Below, in pieces: positions 1 through 9,349 of a stretch of 64,000 nt of DNA. Each line of letters begins with the position of its first letter. Position 1 is the stretch's first letter. Below the pieces are notes generated by a model, which saw nothing but the letters and a program-made list of their open reading frames with translations, was not told the DNA's origin and ran no database searches. The translations under genes were made by a program, and so were the position numbers. The DNA comes from Metabacillus crassostreae (GTDB lineage Bacteria; Bacillota; Bacilli; Bacillales; Bacillaceae). The DNA is taken from positions 169,578-233,577 of the forward strand of contig NZ_JAFBDU010000007.1 in NCBI RefSeq assembly GCF_016908395.1, given 5' to 3'.

Positions 1-569
1 CAAGAGTTTTTTCACATTCCCATGCAATTGCTCAATGTCATAAGTTTTTACATCATACTTTTAATGGTATTACATATGATTATGCAACATCAACTGGAGC
101 AGCTGCTCAATATGTAAGTAATCACCCAGATGAAGCTGTTGCTGCTATTGCTAACGAGCTTGCAGCAAAGGAGTATGGATTAGAGATTGTAAAAGAAAAT
201 ATACATGATTATCAATATAACCACACTAGATTTGCGATCTTACACCCGGCGAAAAAGGAATACAATAGTCCCTTACTCTCACCAGATAGGGAAAAGTCTA
301 CTTTAATGATCACACTTCCATCTGACCAATCAGGAGCATTACATCAGGTATTATCAGCATTTACGTGGCGAAAATTAAATTTATCAAAAATTGAATCAAG
401 GCCAATGAAAACTGGCTTAGGAAATTATTTTTTTATCATTGATATCGATATGCGAATAGATGAAGTGTTAATTCCAGGAGCTATTGCTGAATTAGAAGCA
501 TTAGGCTGTGGAGTGAAGCTACTAGGATCATACGAAGCTTATTCAATTAAGAAGAGTATTAAGAAATAA
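1..569 (+). CDS. pheA: Prephenate dehydratase, C-terminal part (5' end outside window)
   Basis: Converts prephenate to phenylpyruvate in phenylalanine synthesis. The reading frame is open from the first bases (codons in phase with position 3) and ends with TAA. The first part matches the end of the catalytic periplasmic-binding-like fold, with a TYDYATSTGAAAQYV stretch. From about base 310 it becomes an ACT domain with the sequence GALHQVLSAF followed by an ESRP motif, which in this family forms the phenylalanine feedback site. The gene is truncated only by the window edge. It is followed by a terminator that lies inside a repeat element. Its position beside niaR and nifS matches B. subtilis. 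Confidence 0.95.
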   Translation, partial: RVFSHSHAIAQCHKFLHHTFNGITYDYATSTGAAAQYVSNHPDEAVAAIANELAAKEYGLEIVKENIHDYQYNHTRFAILHPAKKEYNSPLLSPDREKSTLMITLPSDQSGALHQVLSAFTWRKLNLSKIESRPMKTGLGNYFFIIDIDMRIDEVLIPGAIAELEALGCGVKLLGSYEAYSIKKSIKK

Positions 570-585
570 TGACGTGTAAATAATG

Positions 586-905
586 AAAGAGGCTGGGACA
601 TAAGTAGTAAGCTAATGATAAACCCGAATTATTAGGTGGAATTTCAAATGATCATTCTCCTAATAGTTCGGGTTTTTATTTGCTGTCTTCAATAGTTATT
701 TGATTTTGCATACTATTTTTAAGCACTAGTGGAATGGAGCGGAAGACACTAAGGCGCCTACGGGAATAGAGGAAAGGCTTAGCTTCCTCCCCGTGGAAAG
801 CGAGTGTCTGCAGCGCAATGGAACGAACTTGTTTTTCAGCTTAACTGAATTTAGATTTATTCTTTCTTTTGGATGATTTCTTTAGTTATGTCCCAGCCTC
901 ATTTA
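586..905. repeat. MITE-like non-coding element with terminal inverted repeats
   Basis: The element begins with AAAGAGGCTGGGACATAAGT (586-605) and ends with its near-exact reverse complement (884-904). The 15-base core GAGGCTGGGACATAA (589-603) is perfectly inverted at 886-900. Inside are a strong hairpin at 620-675 and a separate block at about 730-830, richer in G+C than its surroundings, that carries further inverted repeats (GCGGAAGACACT against GAGTGTCTGCAGCGC). No reading frame of note is present. It fills the whole gap between the convergent pheA and niaR. It could be a small non-autonomous transposable element, or a bidirectional terminator region that has spread by copying. Confidence 0.65.
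620..678 (+). terminator. Rho-independent terminator of pheA
   Basis: AAACCCGAATTATTAGG (620-636) pairs with CCTAATAGTTCGGGTTT (659-675) with one G-U pair, and a T-run follows. The hairpin lies within the inverted-repeat element. Confidence 0.7.
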
Positions 906-910
906 TTGTT

Positions 911-1456
911 TTAAATATCACCATTAAATAAAAATCCAGCCCTCTCAAGCTCTTCACAGGCAAGATCAAGCTTATCAAGGGAATCAGCTTGTATAGTGTG
1001 TAAGTGCAGTCCCTCGGTTAATTGAGATAAATAGGAGGCATTATGCTCAGTAATCTTTTTTATAAACTCCTTGACATCATTTCGATTACCAACCATTATG
1101 GATGCTGTTAAGTCTCCATAAACAGGGTGCTCAACGATAACATCCTTTACAAAAACACCGTGATCAACAAGGATATTCAATTCATCCTTCGTCTGATCAG
1201 GATTATGTTTACAAGCTATGATTCGTTCATTCATTTTGGTTGGACTTTCTTCTTTTGCAATATAAACATACCCTTGGCTTGTTGCCATAATAGGATAATT
1301 TTTAGCCTTTAATAGGGAGATATCCTGTACTATAACTTGTCTACTTACATTGGCTAGGTTTGCTAACTCTCCACCTGTAGTAGGAGAAGCTGCTTTTATT
1401 AAAAAATCTAATATGAAATTTCTTCGTTCTTCCCCTAGAATTTTATCAGTTTTCAT
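911..1456 (-). CDS. niaR: NAD biosynthesis transcriptional repressor NiaR
   Basis: This 181-residue protein has an N-terminal helix-turn-helix domain (about residues 8-60) and a C-terminal 3H ligand-binding domain. The conserved histidines of the 3H domain are visible at H84, H110 (in VEHPVYGDL) and H151/H153 (LHLH). The family represses NAD synthesis and niacin uptake genes when nicotinic acid is bound. It lies downstream of nifS on the same strand and faces away from nadBCA, so it can act on the nifS-nadB control region. It is the B. subtilis YrxA orthologue by sequence and position. Confidence 0.93.
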   Translation of the reverse strand: MKTDKILGEERRNFILDFLIKAASPTTGGELANLANVSRQVIVQDISLLKAKNYPIMATSQGYVYIAKEESPTKMNERIIACKHNPDQTKDELNILVDHGVFVKDVIVEHPVYGDLTASIMVGNRNDVKEFIKKITEHNASYLSQLTEGLHLHTIQADSLDKLDLACEELERAGFLFNGDI

Positions 1457-1499
1457 CGTATTCTACCTTTCTTTATGAATGGAGTAACAATCCGTCGTA

Positions 1500-2630
1500 T
1501 TAAAAATTTTTAACGATCGAATATAACGTTTCTGTAAAGGTCTCAATTTGTTGCTTTGTGGTTTGTTTACCTAGTGATACTCTAATATATTGCTTTGCTT
1601 GCTGTTCGTCAAATCCGATAGCAGTAAGAGGCCGGGATGGAGCCTGCATGCCTACTTGACATGCACTTCCTGTAGAAATGGCATAACCATGCCTATTGCA
1701 TTCTAACATTGTGTATTGCCCTTCTATCCCTTTAATCACGATAGGTAAAATATTTGGAAGTGATTGGTCGATATCTTCTGTTAATAATATGATTTTATCT
1801 TTAAAAGGCTTTAGTAAACCAATGAAATGCCTTTTTAACTGAAGAAAGTGTTCAGTATTTTCCTCCATTTCACTTACGATCTCTTGAGCAGCGGTTGCAA
1901 ATGCTGCAGCACTTGGAACATCTACTGTGCCAGGTCGAAACCCTGATTCATGTGTAGTGCCAGCTATGAGTGGCTGCCAGTGAATGGCTGGATTGATATA
2001 GGCAGCTCCAATGCCTTTTGGTCCATAAATTTTGTGAGCAGATATTGAGATAGCATCAAGATAGGAATTCTCAACAGAAATTGGTAGCTTTCCAAATGTT
2101 TGTACACAATCACTGTGAAAAAGAATGTCTTTATTTTTTAATAAATGACCAATTTCTTTTAATGGTTGAATAGAGCCTATTTCTGAATTTCCATGTTGAA
2201 TAGAAACTAAACCGGTATTTTGCTTAAGCTGATTTTCGAGATCGTATACAGAAATATGACCATTTTCATCAGGTATCAAAAATGTCACATCGTATCCTTC
2301 ATTAGATAATGTTTTGAAATAAGTATGAAGAGAAGAATGCTCGATTTGTGTTGTGATAATATGATTCTTTTTCGAATTAAGTCCTTTTAATAATGATTGA
2401 ACGGTTAATATATTTGCTTCACTGCCTCCACCTGTAAAAAAAACACCTTTCTCATTTGCACCAAGTAGATTAGCAATTATTTTTCTAGAAGCTGACAATG
2501 TTCTTGCTGAAAGATCACCAATATCATGTAAGCTACTACTGTTGCCGTAGGCAGTTTTAGCTACTTTACAATATATATCAAGTGCAGAATCACTTATTGG
2601 AGTTGTTGCTGCATAATCCAGATAAATCAC
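1500..2630 (-). CDS. nifS: Cysteine desulfurase NifS of the NAD cluster
   Basis: Pyridoxal-phosphate enzyme that releases sulfur from cysteine. In B. subtilis this paralogue matures the Fe-S cluster of quinolinate synthase NadA, and nadA is in the neighbouring divergent operon. The N-terminus MIYLDYAATTP is typical, the cofactor lysine lies in SAHKIYGPKG (K200), and the active-site cysteine in STGSACQVG (C324). I chose the GTG at 2630 because a GAGGTGAG ribosome binding site sits just before it. A GTG three codons upstream (2639) is possible but poorly spaced. The catalytic cysteine lies in a short loop, as in group I desulfurases. Confidence 0.93.
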   Translation of the reverse strand: MIYLDYAATTPISDSALDIYCKVAKTAYGNSSSLHDIGDLSARTLSASRKIIANLLGANEKGVFFTGGGSEANILTVQSLLKGLNSKKNHIITTQIEHSSLHTYFKTLSNEGYDVTFLIPDENGHISVYDLENQLKQNTGLVSIQHGNSEIGSIQPLKEIGHLLKNKDILFHSDCVQTFGKLPISVENSYLDAISISAHKIYGPKGIGAAYINPAIHWQPLIAGTTHESGFRPGTVDVPSAAAFATAAQEIVSEMEENTEHFLQLKRHFIGLLKPFKDKIILLTEDIDQSLPNILPIVIKGIEGQYTMLECNRHGYAISTGSACQVGMQAPSRPLTAIGFDEQQAKQYIRVSLGKQTTKQQIETFTETLYSIVKNF

Positions 2631-2681
2631 TACCCTCACCTCACCCTTATCATAATCTTACTGTAAATCTAATAAAAACTC

Positions 2682-2725
2682 TTGTCATTATTTTAAATTT
2701 ATGTAAATATAGGTGTCAAGACAGG
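2682..2725 (+). promoter_or_regulatory. nadB promoter with candidate NiaR operator
   Basis: TTGTCA (2682) and TAAATA (2704) fit a sigma-A promoter with a 16-base spacer. Directly downstream lies the inverted repeat TGTC-AA-GACA (2714-2723) in the context AGGTGTCAAGACAGGTGT. The site is between niaR/nifS and nadBCA, where B. subtilis NiaR acts. Assignment to NiaR is an inference from context and the GTGTC/GACA symmetry. Confidence 0.5.
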
Positions 2726-2747
2726 TGTAATTTACAGGAGGGTTGTT

Positions 2748-4292
2748 ATGCCTCAAACAGATGTAATTATAATTGGAAGTGGACTTGCAGCCCTTTCTAC
2801 TGCATACCATCTTCGTCATAAGCATATTACAGTGATTACTAAATCTTCATGGGTGACAAGTAACTCGATGCTTGCTCAAGGGGGGATTGCAGCTGCAGTT
2901 CATTACCGGGATTCATGGAAAAGTCACTTTGCAGATACGTTAGTTGCTGGATGCTATCATAATAACGAAACAAATGTTGAGTATCTTGTGCAAGATGGTC
3001 CTTCTTCAATACTTGAATGGTGTGACCGGGGAATGAATTTTGACTACGATGAAAAAGGTGAATTGCTTCTTGGAAAAGAAGGAGCACATACTTATCATAG
3101 AATCATTCATGCAGGTGGAGATGCTACTGGTAAAGAATTAACAAAGTTTTTATACGAAGTAACAAAATCATCTATCAATTTAATCGAAAATGAACTGGTT
3201 ATCGATCTTATTATAAAAAATGGTCAATGCATAGGCGTTTATACGAAAAATAAGCAAGGTGAAATAGAGCAATATCTAGCAAGTAAAACGATTATAGCTA
3301 GTGGTGGTTGTGGTGCTGTATATGGTCATACGTCAAATGCAGACGTTATTACAGGTGATGGAATTGCAATGGCTTACCGAGCAGGAGCAGAAATTGCAGA
3401 TATGGAGTTTATTCAATTTCATCCAACAATGCTTCACATAGATGGGAAATGTGTTGGACTTATCTCAGAAGCTGTTAGAGGAGAAGGTGCAACATTAATT
3501 AACCAGAACGGTAAAGTATTTATGAATGAACTTCATCATCAAGGTGATTTAGCGCCAAGAGATGTTGTATCAAGAGCTATTTTTGATGAAATGAAAAAAG
3601 GAAACAAAATCTACCTTGATATTTCAATGATTACGAACTTCACAACAAGATTTCCAACGATTTCAAAGCTATGTCGTGAACATAAAATTGACTTAGCTAG
3701 TGGGAAAATCCCTGTTGCTCCAGGAATGCACTTTTTAATGGGTGGAATCCTAACTAATGATAAAGGTGAGACGTCAATTCCAAATTTATTTGCGGTTGGA
3801 GAAGCAGCATGCACAGGTGTACATGGTGCGAATAGACTGGCAAGTAATTCTTTGTTAGAAGGTCTTGTTTTTGGTAAAAGAATTGCTGAGTATATCTCTA
3901 CATTATCTTTTGACAGAGAATATTTCTTTAATGAAGTACCTTCTACGTATCTGACGGAAATAGAGCTACCAAATAAAAAAGAAATCCAAGAAATCATGAC
4001 AAAATATGTGGGCATACAAAGAACAGAAAAAGATTTACTTTATGCTGTCAAATGGTTTGAATCATATAAAGATCAAGTCTCTTTTTGGGACTTTAATGTG
4101 AATGATTTCACAATTGAACAAATTGAAGTAATTAATATGTTAACAATTGGCTGGATCATATCGTCATCAGCATTAAGACGAACTGAAAGTAGAGGGGGTC
4201 ATTTTCGACTAGATTTTCCTGAGAGTAATGATCAAATCTGGAGACAAAAATATGTTATTCGAACAAAAGATGAAATGCAAGTGGAGGTGTAA
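2748..4292 (+). CDS. nadB: L-aspartate oxidase
   Basis: FAD enzyme that oxidises L-aspartate to iminoaspartate, the first step of de novo NAD synthesis. The N-terminal Rossmann motif G10-S-G12-L-A-A binds FAD. Conserved blocks follow, including ASGGCGAVYGHTSNA, the IQFHPT segment and GVHGANRLASNSLLEGLVFG near residue 360. At 514 residues the length is normal for the family. The ATG at 2748 follows an ACAGGAGGG ribosome binding site. It is the first gene of nadB-nadC-nadA, and the next gene's ribosome binding site lies in its last codons. Confidence 0.96.
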   Translation: MPQTDVIIIGSGLAALSTAYHLRHKHITVITKSSWVTSNSMLAQGGIAAAVHYRDSWKSHFADTLVAGCYHNNETNVEYLVQDGPSSILEWCDRGMNFDYDEKGELLLGKEGAHTYHRIIHAGGDATGKELTKFLYEVTKSSINLIENELVIDLIIKNGQCIGVYTKNKQGEIEQYLASKTIIASGGCGAVYGHTSNADVITGDGIAMAYRAGAEIADMEFIQFHPTMLHIDGKCVGLISEAVRGEGATLINQNGKVFMNELHHQGDLAPRDVVSRAIFDEMKKGNKIYLDISMITNFTTRFPTISKLCREHKIDLASGKIPVAPGMHFLMGGILTNDKGETSIPNLFAVGEAACTGVHGANRLASNSLLEGLVFGKRIAEYISTLSFDREYFFNEVPSTYLTEIELPNKKEIQEIMTKYVGIQRTEKDLLYAVKWFESYKDQVSFWDFNVNDFTIEQIEVINMLTIGWIISSSALRRTESRGGHFRLDFPESNDQIWRQKYVIRTKDEMQVEV

Positions 4293-4295
4293 CAG

Positions 4296-5126
4296 TTGAA
4301 TACGATCAAATTAAAGAAAAAATTAGAAGAATTCTTTTTAGAGGATCTTGGAGAATTAGATATTTCCAGTTCAACAATCTTTGGTGAAACCGCTAGAGGT
4401 GAAGCTGTTATTGTTGCAAAAGAAGATGGCATCTTCTCTGGTGCTAGTATTATAGAAGCAGGATACTCCCTCTTTCAGTCAGATCTTCTTGTGAACGTAA
4501 AAAAGCTTGATGGAGATGTATTAAAAAAGGGAGATATTATTGCTGAAATTGAAGGACCTGTTTCTGTCATTTTAAGTGGAGAGCGTGTTATTTTAAATTT
4601 AATGCAACGGATGAGTGGGATTGCTACTTTAACAAATCAAGCAATTAACTTACTGAAATCAGATTCTACTAGAATTTGTGATACAAGAAAAACATCACCT
4701 GGTCTAAGAATGTTTGAAAAATATGCAGTTCGTTGTGGTGGTGGCTTCAACCATCGATTTGGATTGTATGATGGAGTCATGATTAAGGATAATCATATTG
4801 CTTTTGCGGGTTCTATTTATAATGCTGTAAAAGAAGTAAGAAATAAAACAGGTCATATGGTCAAAATCGAGGTGGAAATTGAAACTGAAGAACAATTATT
4901 AGAAGCCATTGAAGCTAAAGCAGATGTAATTATGTTTGATAATCGAACACCAGAGGAAGTAGCAAAATTTGTTAAGCTAACACCTAAACAAATTATCACT
5001 GAGGCTTCTGGAGGTATTGGCTTTCATAATTTAGCAGATTACCGTAATACAAATGTTGATTATATTTCTTTAGGAATGTTAACTCATTCATATAAATCAT
5101 TGGATATTAGCTTAAATGTAAAATAG
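4296..5126 (+). CDS. nadC: Nicotinate-nucleotide pyrophosphorylase (quinolinate phosphoribosyltransferase)
   Basis: Transfers phosphoribosyl from PRPP to quinolinate with loss of CO2 to give nicotinate mononucleotide. The TTG start at 4296 is only 3 bases after the nadB stop, and its ribosome binding site GGAGGTG is inside the end of nadB, which implies translational coupling. Conserved family segments include [45 protein letters not shown] and the C-terminal EASGGI. At 276 residues it is of normal length. Confidence 0.96.
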   Translation: MNTIKLKKKLEEFFLEDLGELDISSSTIFGETARGEAVIVAKEDGIFSGASIIEAGYSLFQSDLLVNVKKLDGDVLKKGDIIAEIEGPVSVILSGERVILNLMQRMSGIATLTNQAINLLKSDSTRICDTRKTSPGLRMFEKYAVRCGGGFNHRFGLYDGVMIKDNHIAFAGSIYNAVKEVRNKTGHMVKIEVEIETEEQLLEAIEAKADVIMFDNRTPEEVAKFVKLTPKQIITEASGGIGFHNLADYRNTNVDYISLGMLTHSYKSLDISLNVK

Positions 5127-5139
5127 GGGGGAAATACAC

Positions 5140-6249
5140 GTGGAATTATTAGATATTCTTGAACATGAAAAAAAAGAGATGATGCCAGAATCTTATAAAA
5201 CACGATCAACTGAAGAGATGGAAAAAAGAGTTAGAGAAATTAAAGAGAAGTTCGGCTCAAGATTGTATATCCCAGGACATCATTATCAAAAAGATGAAGT
5301 TGTTAAGTTCTCAGATGTTACAGGAGATTCATTACAGCTAGCACAAGCAGCTGCTAAAAATAAAGACGCAGAATATATTGTTTTTTGTGGTGTACACTTT
5401 ATGGCGGAAACAGCTGATATGCTTACTACAGAACATCAAAAGGTTTTATTACCTGATATGAGAGCTGGTTGTTCTATGGCAGATATGGCTGATATTGAAC
5501 AAACAGACAGAGCATGGGAAAAGCTTCAGAAGCTTTTTGGTGATACTATGCTACCTTTAACATATGTAAACTCAACCGCTGCTATTAAGGCTTTTGTTGG
5601 AAAAAACGGTGGAGCTACTGTTACATCTTCAAATGCTAAAAAAATGCTCGAGTGGGCATTTTCACAAAAACAACGAATCTTATTTTTACCTGATCAACAT
5701 CTAGGAAGAAATACTGCATTTGATTTGGGCGTTCCTCTTGATAAGATGGCGATATGGAATCCTATCTCTAATGAATTAGAATACGATGGAAACCCTGAAG
5801 ACGTTGTGGTTATTCTCTGGAAAGGGCATTGCTCTGTTCATGAAAACTTCACTGTGAAAAACATCGAGCATATACGTAAAACAGAGCCTGACATGAATAT
5901 TATTGTTCATCCTGAATGTAGTCGTGAAGTTGTAGGCTTATCTGATTATGCTGGATCTACCAAATACATTATCGATATGATCGAAGCGGCAGAACCAGGA
6001 ACTAAGTGGGCAATTGGGACAGAAATGAATCTTGTTAATAGAATCATTCAGCAGCATCCTGATAAGAAAATTGTCTCATTAAATCCATTTATGTGTCCAT
6101 GCTTAACAATGAATCGAATTGATCTTCCTCACTTATTATGGACATTAGAAGGTCTAGAAAAAGGGGAAACAGCTAACAGAATTGTTGTGCCTGAACATAT
6201 AACCCAAGATGCAGTTCTAGCGCTAAATCGTATGCTAGCAAATGTATAA
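5140..6249 (+). CDS. nadA: Quinolinate synthase A (4Fe-4S)
   Basis: Condenses iminoaspartate with dihydroxyacetone phosphate to form quinolinate, using an oxygen-sensitive [4Fe-4S] cluster. Candidate cluster ligands are C111 (in AGCSMADM), C230 (in WKGHCSVH) and C320 (in FMCPCLTMN), matching the long NadA form of Bacillus in number and spacing. It starts with GTG at 5140 after an AGGGGGGA ribosome binding site, 13 bases after nadC. The cluster is probably built with sulfur from NifS. The operon ends at the strong terminator downstream. Confidence 0.96.
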   Translation: MELLDILEHEKKEMMPESYKTRSTEEMEKRVREIKEKFGSRLYIPGHHYQKDEVVKFSDVTGDSLQLAQAAAKNKDAEYIVFCGVHFMAETADMLTTEHQKVLLPDMRAGCSMADMADIEQTDRAWEKLQKLFGDTMLPLTYVNSTAAIKAFVGKNGGATVTSSNAKKMLEWAFSQKQRILFLPDQHLGRNTAFDLGVPLDKMAIWNPISNELEYDGNPEDVVVILWKGHCSVHENFTVKNIEHIRKTEPDMNIIVHPECSREVVGLSDYAGSTKYIIDMIEAAEPGTKWAIGTEMNLVNRIIQQHPDKKIVSLNPFMCPCLTMNRIDLPHLLWTLEGLEKGETANRIVVPEHITQDAVLALNRMLANV

Positions 6250-6290
6250 AAGGAAGAATAATGACTTCCTGCTGAAAATAAAAGAATATA

Positions 6291-6330
6291 TAGAAAAAAG
6301 ACCAATTCATCAGATTTGGTCTTTTTTCTA
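6291..6330. terminator. Terminator of nadBCA
   Basis: TAGAAAAAAGACCAA (6291-6305) is perfectly complementary to 6316-6330 with a 10-base loop, giving T-runs on both strands. Confidence 0.85.
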
Positions 6331-6778
6331 TAGTAATTCTATAAATCAAATTAAACAAACTAAAACAAAAGTTGAATTAACTAGTGATACAGCTCATCTT
6401 TTGAATTATTGAATATAAAGCCAGCTCCTCTTGTTTTGCCCTCTCTCATTAAGAGCTTATTGGTAAAAATACCGATATTAAGAATACATCAGTCTTTATA
6501 CATTGCTGCTTCCTTCAATCGACTGAAAGCAAAAACATATAAGAAAATAGCCTTAATAATTTCCAAAAAACAAACATAGGTATAAATATAGCCATTTGAG
6601 AGGTAATCGTTTCTTTTATATTAATTTTTAACATAATTACTGATTTCTTCTCATAACTTGTTATGAAGAATAATGGCATTATGCTTAAGTTCATATTTTG
6701 CTGAAAATAATGGTGTTTAGTAAAAATCATTATGATTCATTATCCATCAGATACTTTTTATGCTTAGGAGGGAAAGCA
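6331..6778. other. Non-coding gap before safA
   Basis: An A+T-rich gap of about 450 bases with no convincing gene. The only clear structure is the short palindrome TCATAAC-TT-GTTATGA (6651-6666), which could be an operator or a minor hairpin. I could not identify a sporulation-type promoter with confidence. Confidence 0.5.
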
Positions 6779-8149
6779 TTGAAAATTCATATTGTACAAA
6801 AAGGCGATACACTTTGGAAGATTGCAAAAAAATATGGAGTTAATTTTGAAGAAGTTAAGAGCATGAATACACAATTAAGTAATCCAGATTTAATTATGCC
6901 TGGTATGAAAATCAAAGTTCCTTCTGGAAATGTAGCTGTGAAAAAAGAAGCTCCAATTCAAAAGGAAGCTCCAATTCAGAAAGAAGCACCAATTAAGAAA
7001 GAAATGCCTTTAGCAGAGCATCCTTTTGCTAAAGAAAAACCAAAAGCAGTTGTAGATGTTGAAGACACTGTTCCTAAGGAACCTATCTCAGAAAAACCAT
7101 CAAAACCTTATATACCGCCTGTACCTAATGCACAACATCCGGTATATACTGGGATGGAAGCGAATAATTATTATACGGTGAATATGGCAATGATGCCGCA
7201 AATGGGAAATCCACAGCTACCACCGAAACCAGCAAATGTGTTACCTGACATGACAAAAGTAGACGAAGAAATGCCTAACGAAAATCATCATGCAGAGCCA
7301 TATTATCTACCAAAAGAAGAACACCATGAGGAGGATTTAAAAGATATGGCCAACATGCCGAATGTACCAAACATGCCTAATATGCAGATGCCTGCCTATA
7401 ATCAACCGGCAATGTATCAACCACAACCGCAATATGTAGCACCACAATACATGGTGCCAGTTTCACCTGTATTACCGGGAACAGGACTTTGTCCACCATA
7501 TTATCCTATGCAACAAATGCCTTATGCGCCTGGTCCTGCTATGATGCCGAATCAGCCATATCCATCAGCTGTGAGTCCTGAAGCTTATGATGATGATGAT
7601 TATGACTATGATCATGAAAATGTACCAAATCAGCCTTATATGCCATATCAACAGCAAGTAGCTCCAGCTCATTATGGGCAAGGTCATGGATTTCCTGTAA
7701 ACCCATATGCAGGCGTACCAGTTTCACCAGTTATGCCAGGAACAGGACTTGGCTATCCAAGTCAAGTGATGGGTGCTTATGGAGAAGCTCCAGATGGAGA
7801 TTATGCTGAGCATGCTAATATGCCAAATCAGCCATATCCTCAAGTAGCTCCTGCTTATGATCAGGATGATTGTGGATGTGGAGGTCCGTCTCCACAGCAA
7901 TATGCAAATCCATATCCTTATCAACAAGGCTATCCTATGGCGCAGCAGCCTTATGGTGGATACCCAATGCAACAACCATACATGGCTCCACAAGGTTATG
8001 CACCATCACCATATGGTTATAATCCATATGGCTATAATCAAACACCATACCCAGGTCAACCAGGTCAACCAGGTCAACCAGGTCAACTTGATCCGAGTGC
8101 GCAAATGTTTGGTATGCCAAATTATGATCGTGAAGAAGAGGAAGATTAA
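6779..8149 (+). CDS. safA: Spore coat/cortex morphogenetic protein SafA
   Basis: Builds the inner spore coat on the forming spore and links cortex and coat. Residues 1-48 are a LysM peptidoglycan-binding domain (MKIHIVQKGDTLWKIAKKYG onward). Next come short KEAPIQ-type repeats (about residues 56-75) and then a long tail rich in Pro, Gln, Tyr, Met and Asn. The tail repeats MPNQPYP, PVSPV(L/M)PGTGL and GQPGQP units. The TTG at 6779 is chosen because AGGAGGG (6766-6772) precedes it and the LysM domain starts there; an upstream ATG in frame would add 27 unlikely residues. At 456 residues it is longer than the B. subtilis protein, owing to the repetitive tail. Position after nadA matches B. subtilis. 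Confidence 0.93.
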   Translation: MKIHIVQKGDTLWKIAKKYGVNFEEVKSMNTQLSNPDLIMPGMKIKVPSGNVAVKKEAPIQKEAPIQKEAPIKKEMPLAEHPFAKEKPKAVVDVEDTVPKEPISEKPSKPYIPPVPNAQHPVYTGMEANNYYTVNMAMMPQMGNPQLPPKPANVLPDMTKVDEEMPNENHHAEPYYLPKEEHHEEDLKDMANMPNVPNMPNMQMPAYNQPAMYQPQPQYVAPQYMVPVSPVLPGTGLCPPYYPMQQMPYAPGPAMMPNQPYPSAVSPEAYDDDDYDYDHENVPNQPYMPYQQQVAPAHYGQGHGFPVNPYAGVPVSPVMPGTGLGYPSQVMGAYGEAPDGDYAEHANMPNQPYPQVAPAYDQDDCGCGGPSPQQYANPYPYQQGYPMAQQPYGGYPMQQPYMAPQGYAPSPYGYNPYGYNQTPYPGQPGQPGQPGQLDPSAQMFGMPNYDREEEED

Positions 8150-8160
8150 AATAATATGAC

Positions 8161-8193
8161 AAACAGGGGATGATATATTCATTCCCTGTTTTT
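8161..8193 (+). terminator. Terminator of safA
   Basis: AAACAGGGGATGA pairs with TCATTCCCTGTTT (one G-U pair) around a 5-base loop, followed by Ts. Confidence 0.8.
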
Positions 8194-8517
8194 ATATTTG
8201 GCTGATTTCGTAAACCTTGTTGTTTTTAGGAATCAGATGGAATCAACTTGGTACAAAATTAATTGAATATTATCTTCTTCAAATCGCACCTTCTATATAA
8301 TAATACACTGCTTGCAACAGAGAATGACGTCTAAAAGCAAAGAAACATATTACATACAAAAAACTAGTATTTGGCCGAAAATAAATGAATCTCCATTATT
8401 TAAACAAGTTGGCGTAAAGTAACAGACTTATCTTCCTGCTTCAAGCACATCATAGGTAATGAGCAATTGATGATTGATTGCTTAATTTGAGTGTATCTAA
8501 ACAGGGAGGTTTTTGTA
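8194..8517. other. Non-coding gap before the coxA-like gene
   Basis: A gap of about 325 bases. GCTGATTTCGTAAACCTTGT (8201-8220), continuing into TGTTTTT, resembles the left end of the element at 29786, so this may be a relic copy. No gene and no confident promoter are visible. Confidence 0.4.
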
Positions 8518-9228
8518 TTGATAAACAGTAAAAAGGCTTCTACTTTAACGGCAATCGCTCTATTAACAACAAGTTTAACTGCTTGTAATGGTAATGAAGG
8601 TGCCCTAAATAATGGAGATAATGATAACAATACTCGACCTATTGGATACTATTCAAATGAAAATACAGATGTTGATAATGAAGGACCTATCACAGAAATG
8701 ATGGATGGCATGAATGACGAAGATAATTATTTTCGTCGTGTAAATGACCGTTATGACAATCGTAACATGTCAAATCCAACAGTTCCTTTAGGTGACCGTG
8801 ATAACGGTCTTGTACGAGATAATCGTTTTAGTCATGGTGACGCAAACTATCATGGACACTTAAACGAGGTTGGTTATTATAATCGTGGAGATGGAGCAGT
8901 TTCAGATAAAGTAAAGAATGCGGTTGAGAAAATTGATAACGTAGATGATGCTCGTGTTTTAGTAACCGATGATAATGTAATCGTAGCTGTTGATACTCAT
9001 GACAGAAACGATGCAGATATGAAAGAGAAAATCACGAGTGAAATACGAAAAATGACTAAAGGCAGAAATGTCCAAGTTATTACTGATGAAGGAACATTTA
9101 CTCGTATACGAAATATTGACAATGATATTCGTAATGGTGGAGACAGAGAAGCAATTGATACAGATGTTAATGATTTAATGGAAGATTTAGGGGATGCTAT
9201 TCAACGTCCATTTAATGGTGAGCGCTAA
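8518..9228 (+). CDS. coxA: YhcN/YlaJ-family sporulation lipoprotein (CoxA-like)
   Basis: A predicted lipoprotein of 236 residues. The N-terminus has a basic start, a hydrophobic stretch and a lipobox ending LTAC, so the mature protein would begin at Cys24. A region rich in Asn and Asp follows, then the YhcN/YlaJ domain (VKNAVEKIDNVDDARVLVTDDNVIVAVD), a fold that resembles sporulation-associated alpha/beta modules. The TTG at 8518 has a good AGGGAGGT site 7 bases upstream. Its position after safA is that of the B. subtilis cortex protein CoxA (YrbB), so the symbol rests partly on synteny. The exact role in the cortex is not known. Confidence 0.75.
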   Translation: MINSKKASTLTAIALLTTSLTACNGNEGALNNGDNDNNTRPIGYYSNENTDVDNEGPITEMMDGMNDEDNYFRRVNDRYDNRNMSNPTVPLGDRDNGLVRDNRFSHGDANYHGHLNEVGYYNRGDGAVSDKVKNAVEKIDNVDDARVLVTDDNVIVAVDTHDRNDADMKEKITSEIRKMTKGRNVQVITDEGTFTRIRNIDNDIRNGGDREAIDTDVNDLMEDLGDAIQRPFNGER

Positions 9229-9236
9229 ATTTTCGT

Positions 9237-9261
9237 AAAAAGGGGCAATGCCCCTTTTTTT
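9237..9261 (+). terminator. Terminator of the coxA-like gene
   Basis: AAAAAGGGGC-AAT-GCCCCTTTTTTT: a 10-bp stem with a 3-base loop and a T-run. Confidence 0.85.
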
Positions 9262-9349
9262 ATTGATCTTTTTTGGATAATCCTTCTATAAATGGTCACA
9301 ATAATAATTGAGATTGTGTTTAATGAATTTTATGAACGAGGTGAGATTG

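Noticed and set aside
8055..8095. Short tandem repeats considered as a CRISPR or minisatellite
   Set aside because: They are nine-base in-frame coding repeats (Pro-Gly-Gln) of SafA without spacers.
7539..8162. Several overlapping frames on both strands in the 3' half of safA
   Set aside because: The repetitive, stop-poor coat-protein sequence keeps other frames open; their products are low-complexity His, Trp or Leu strings.
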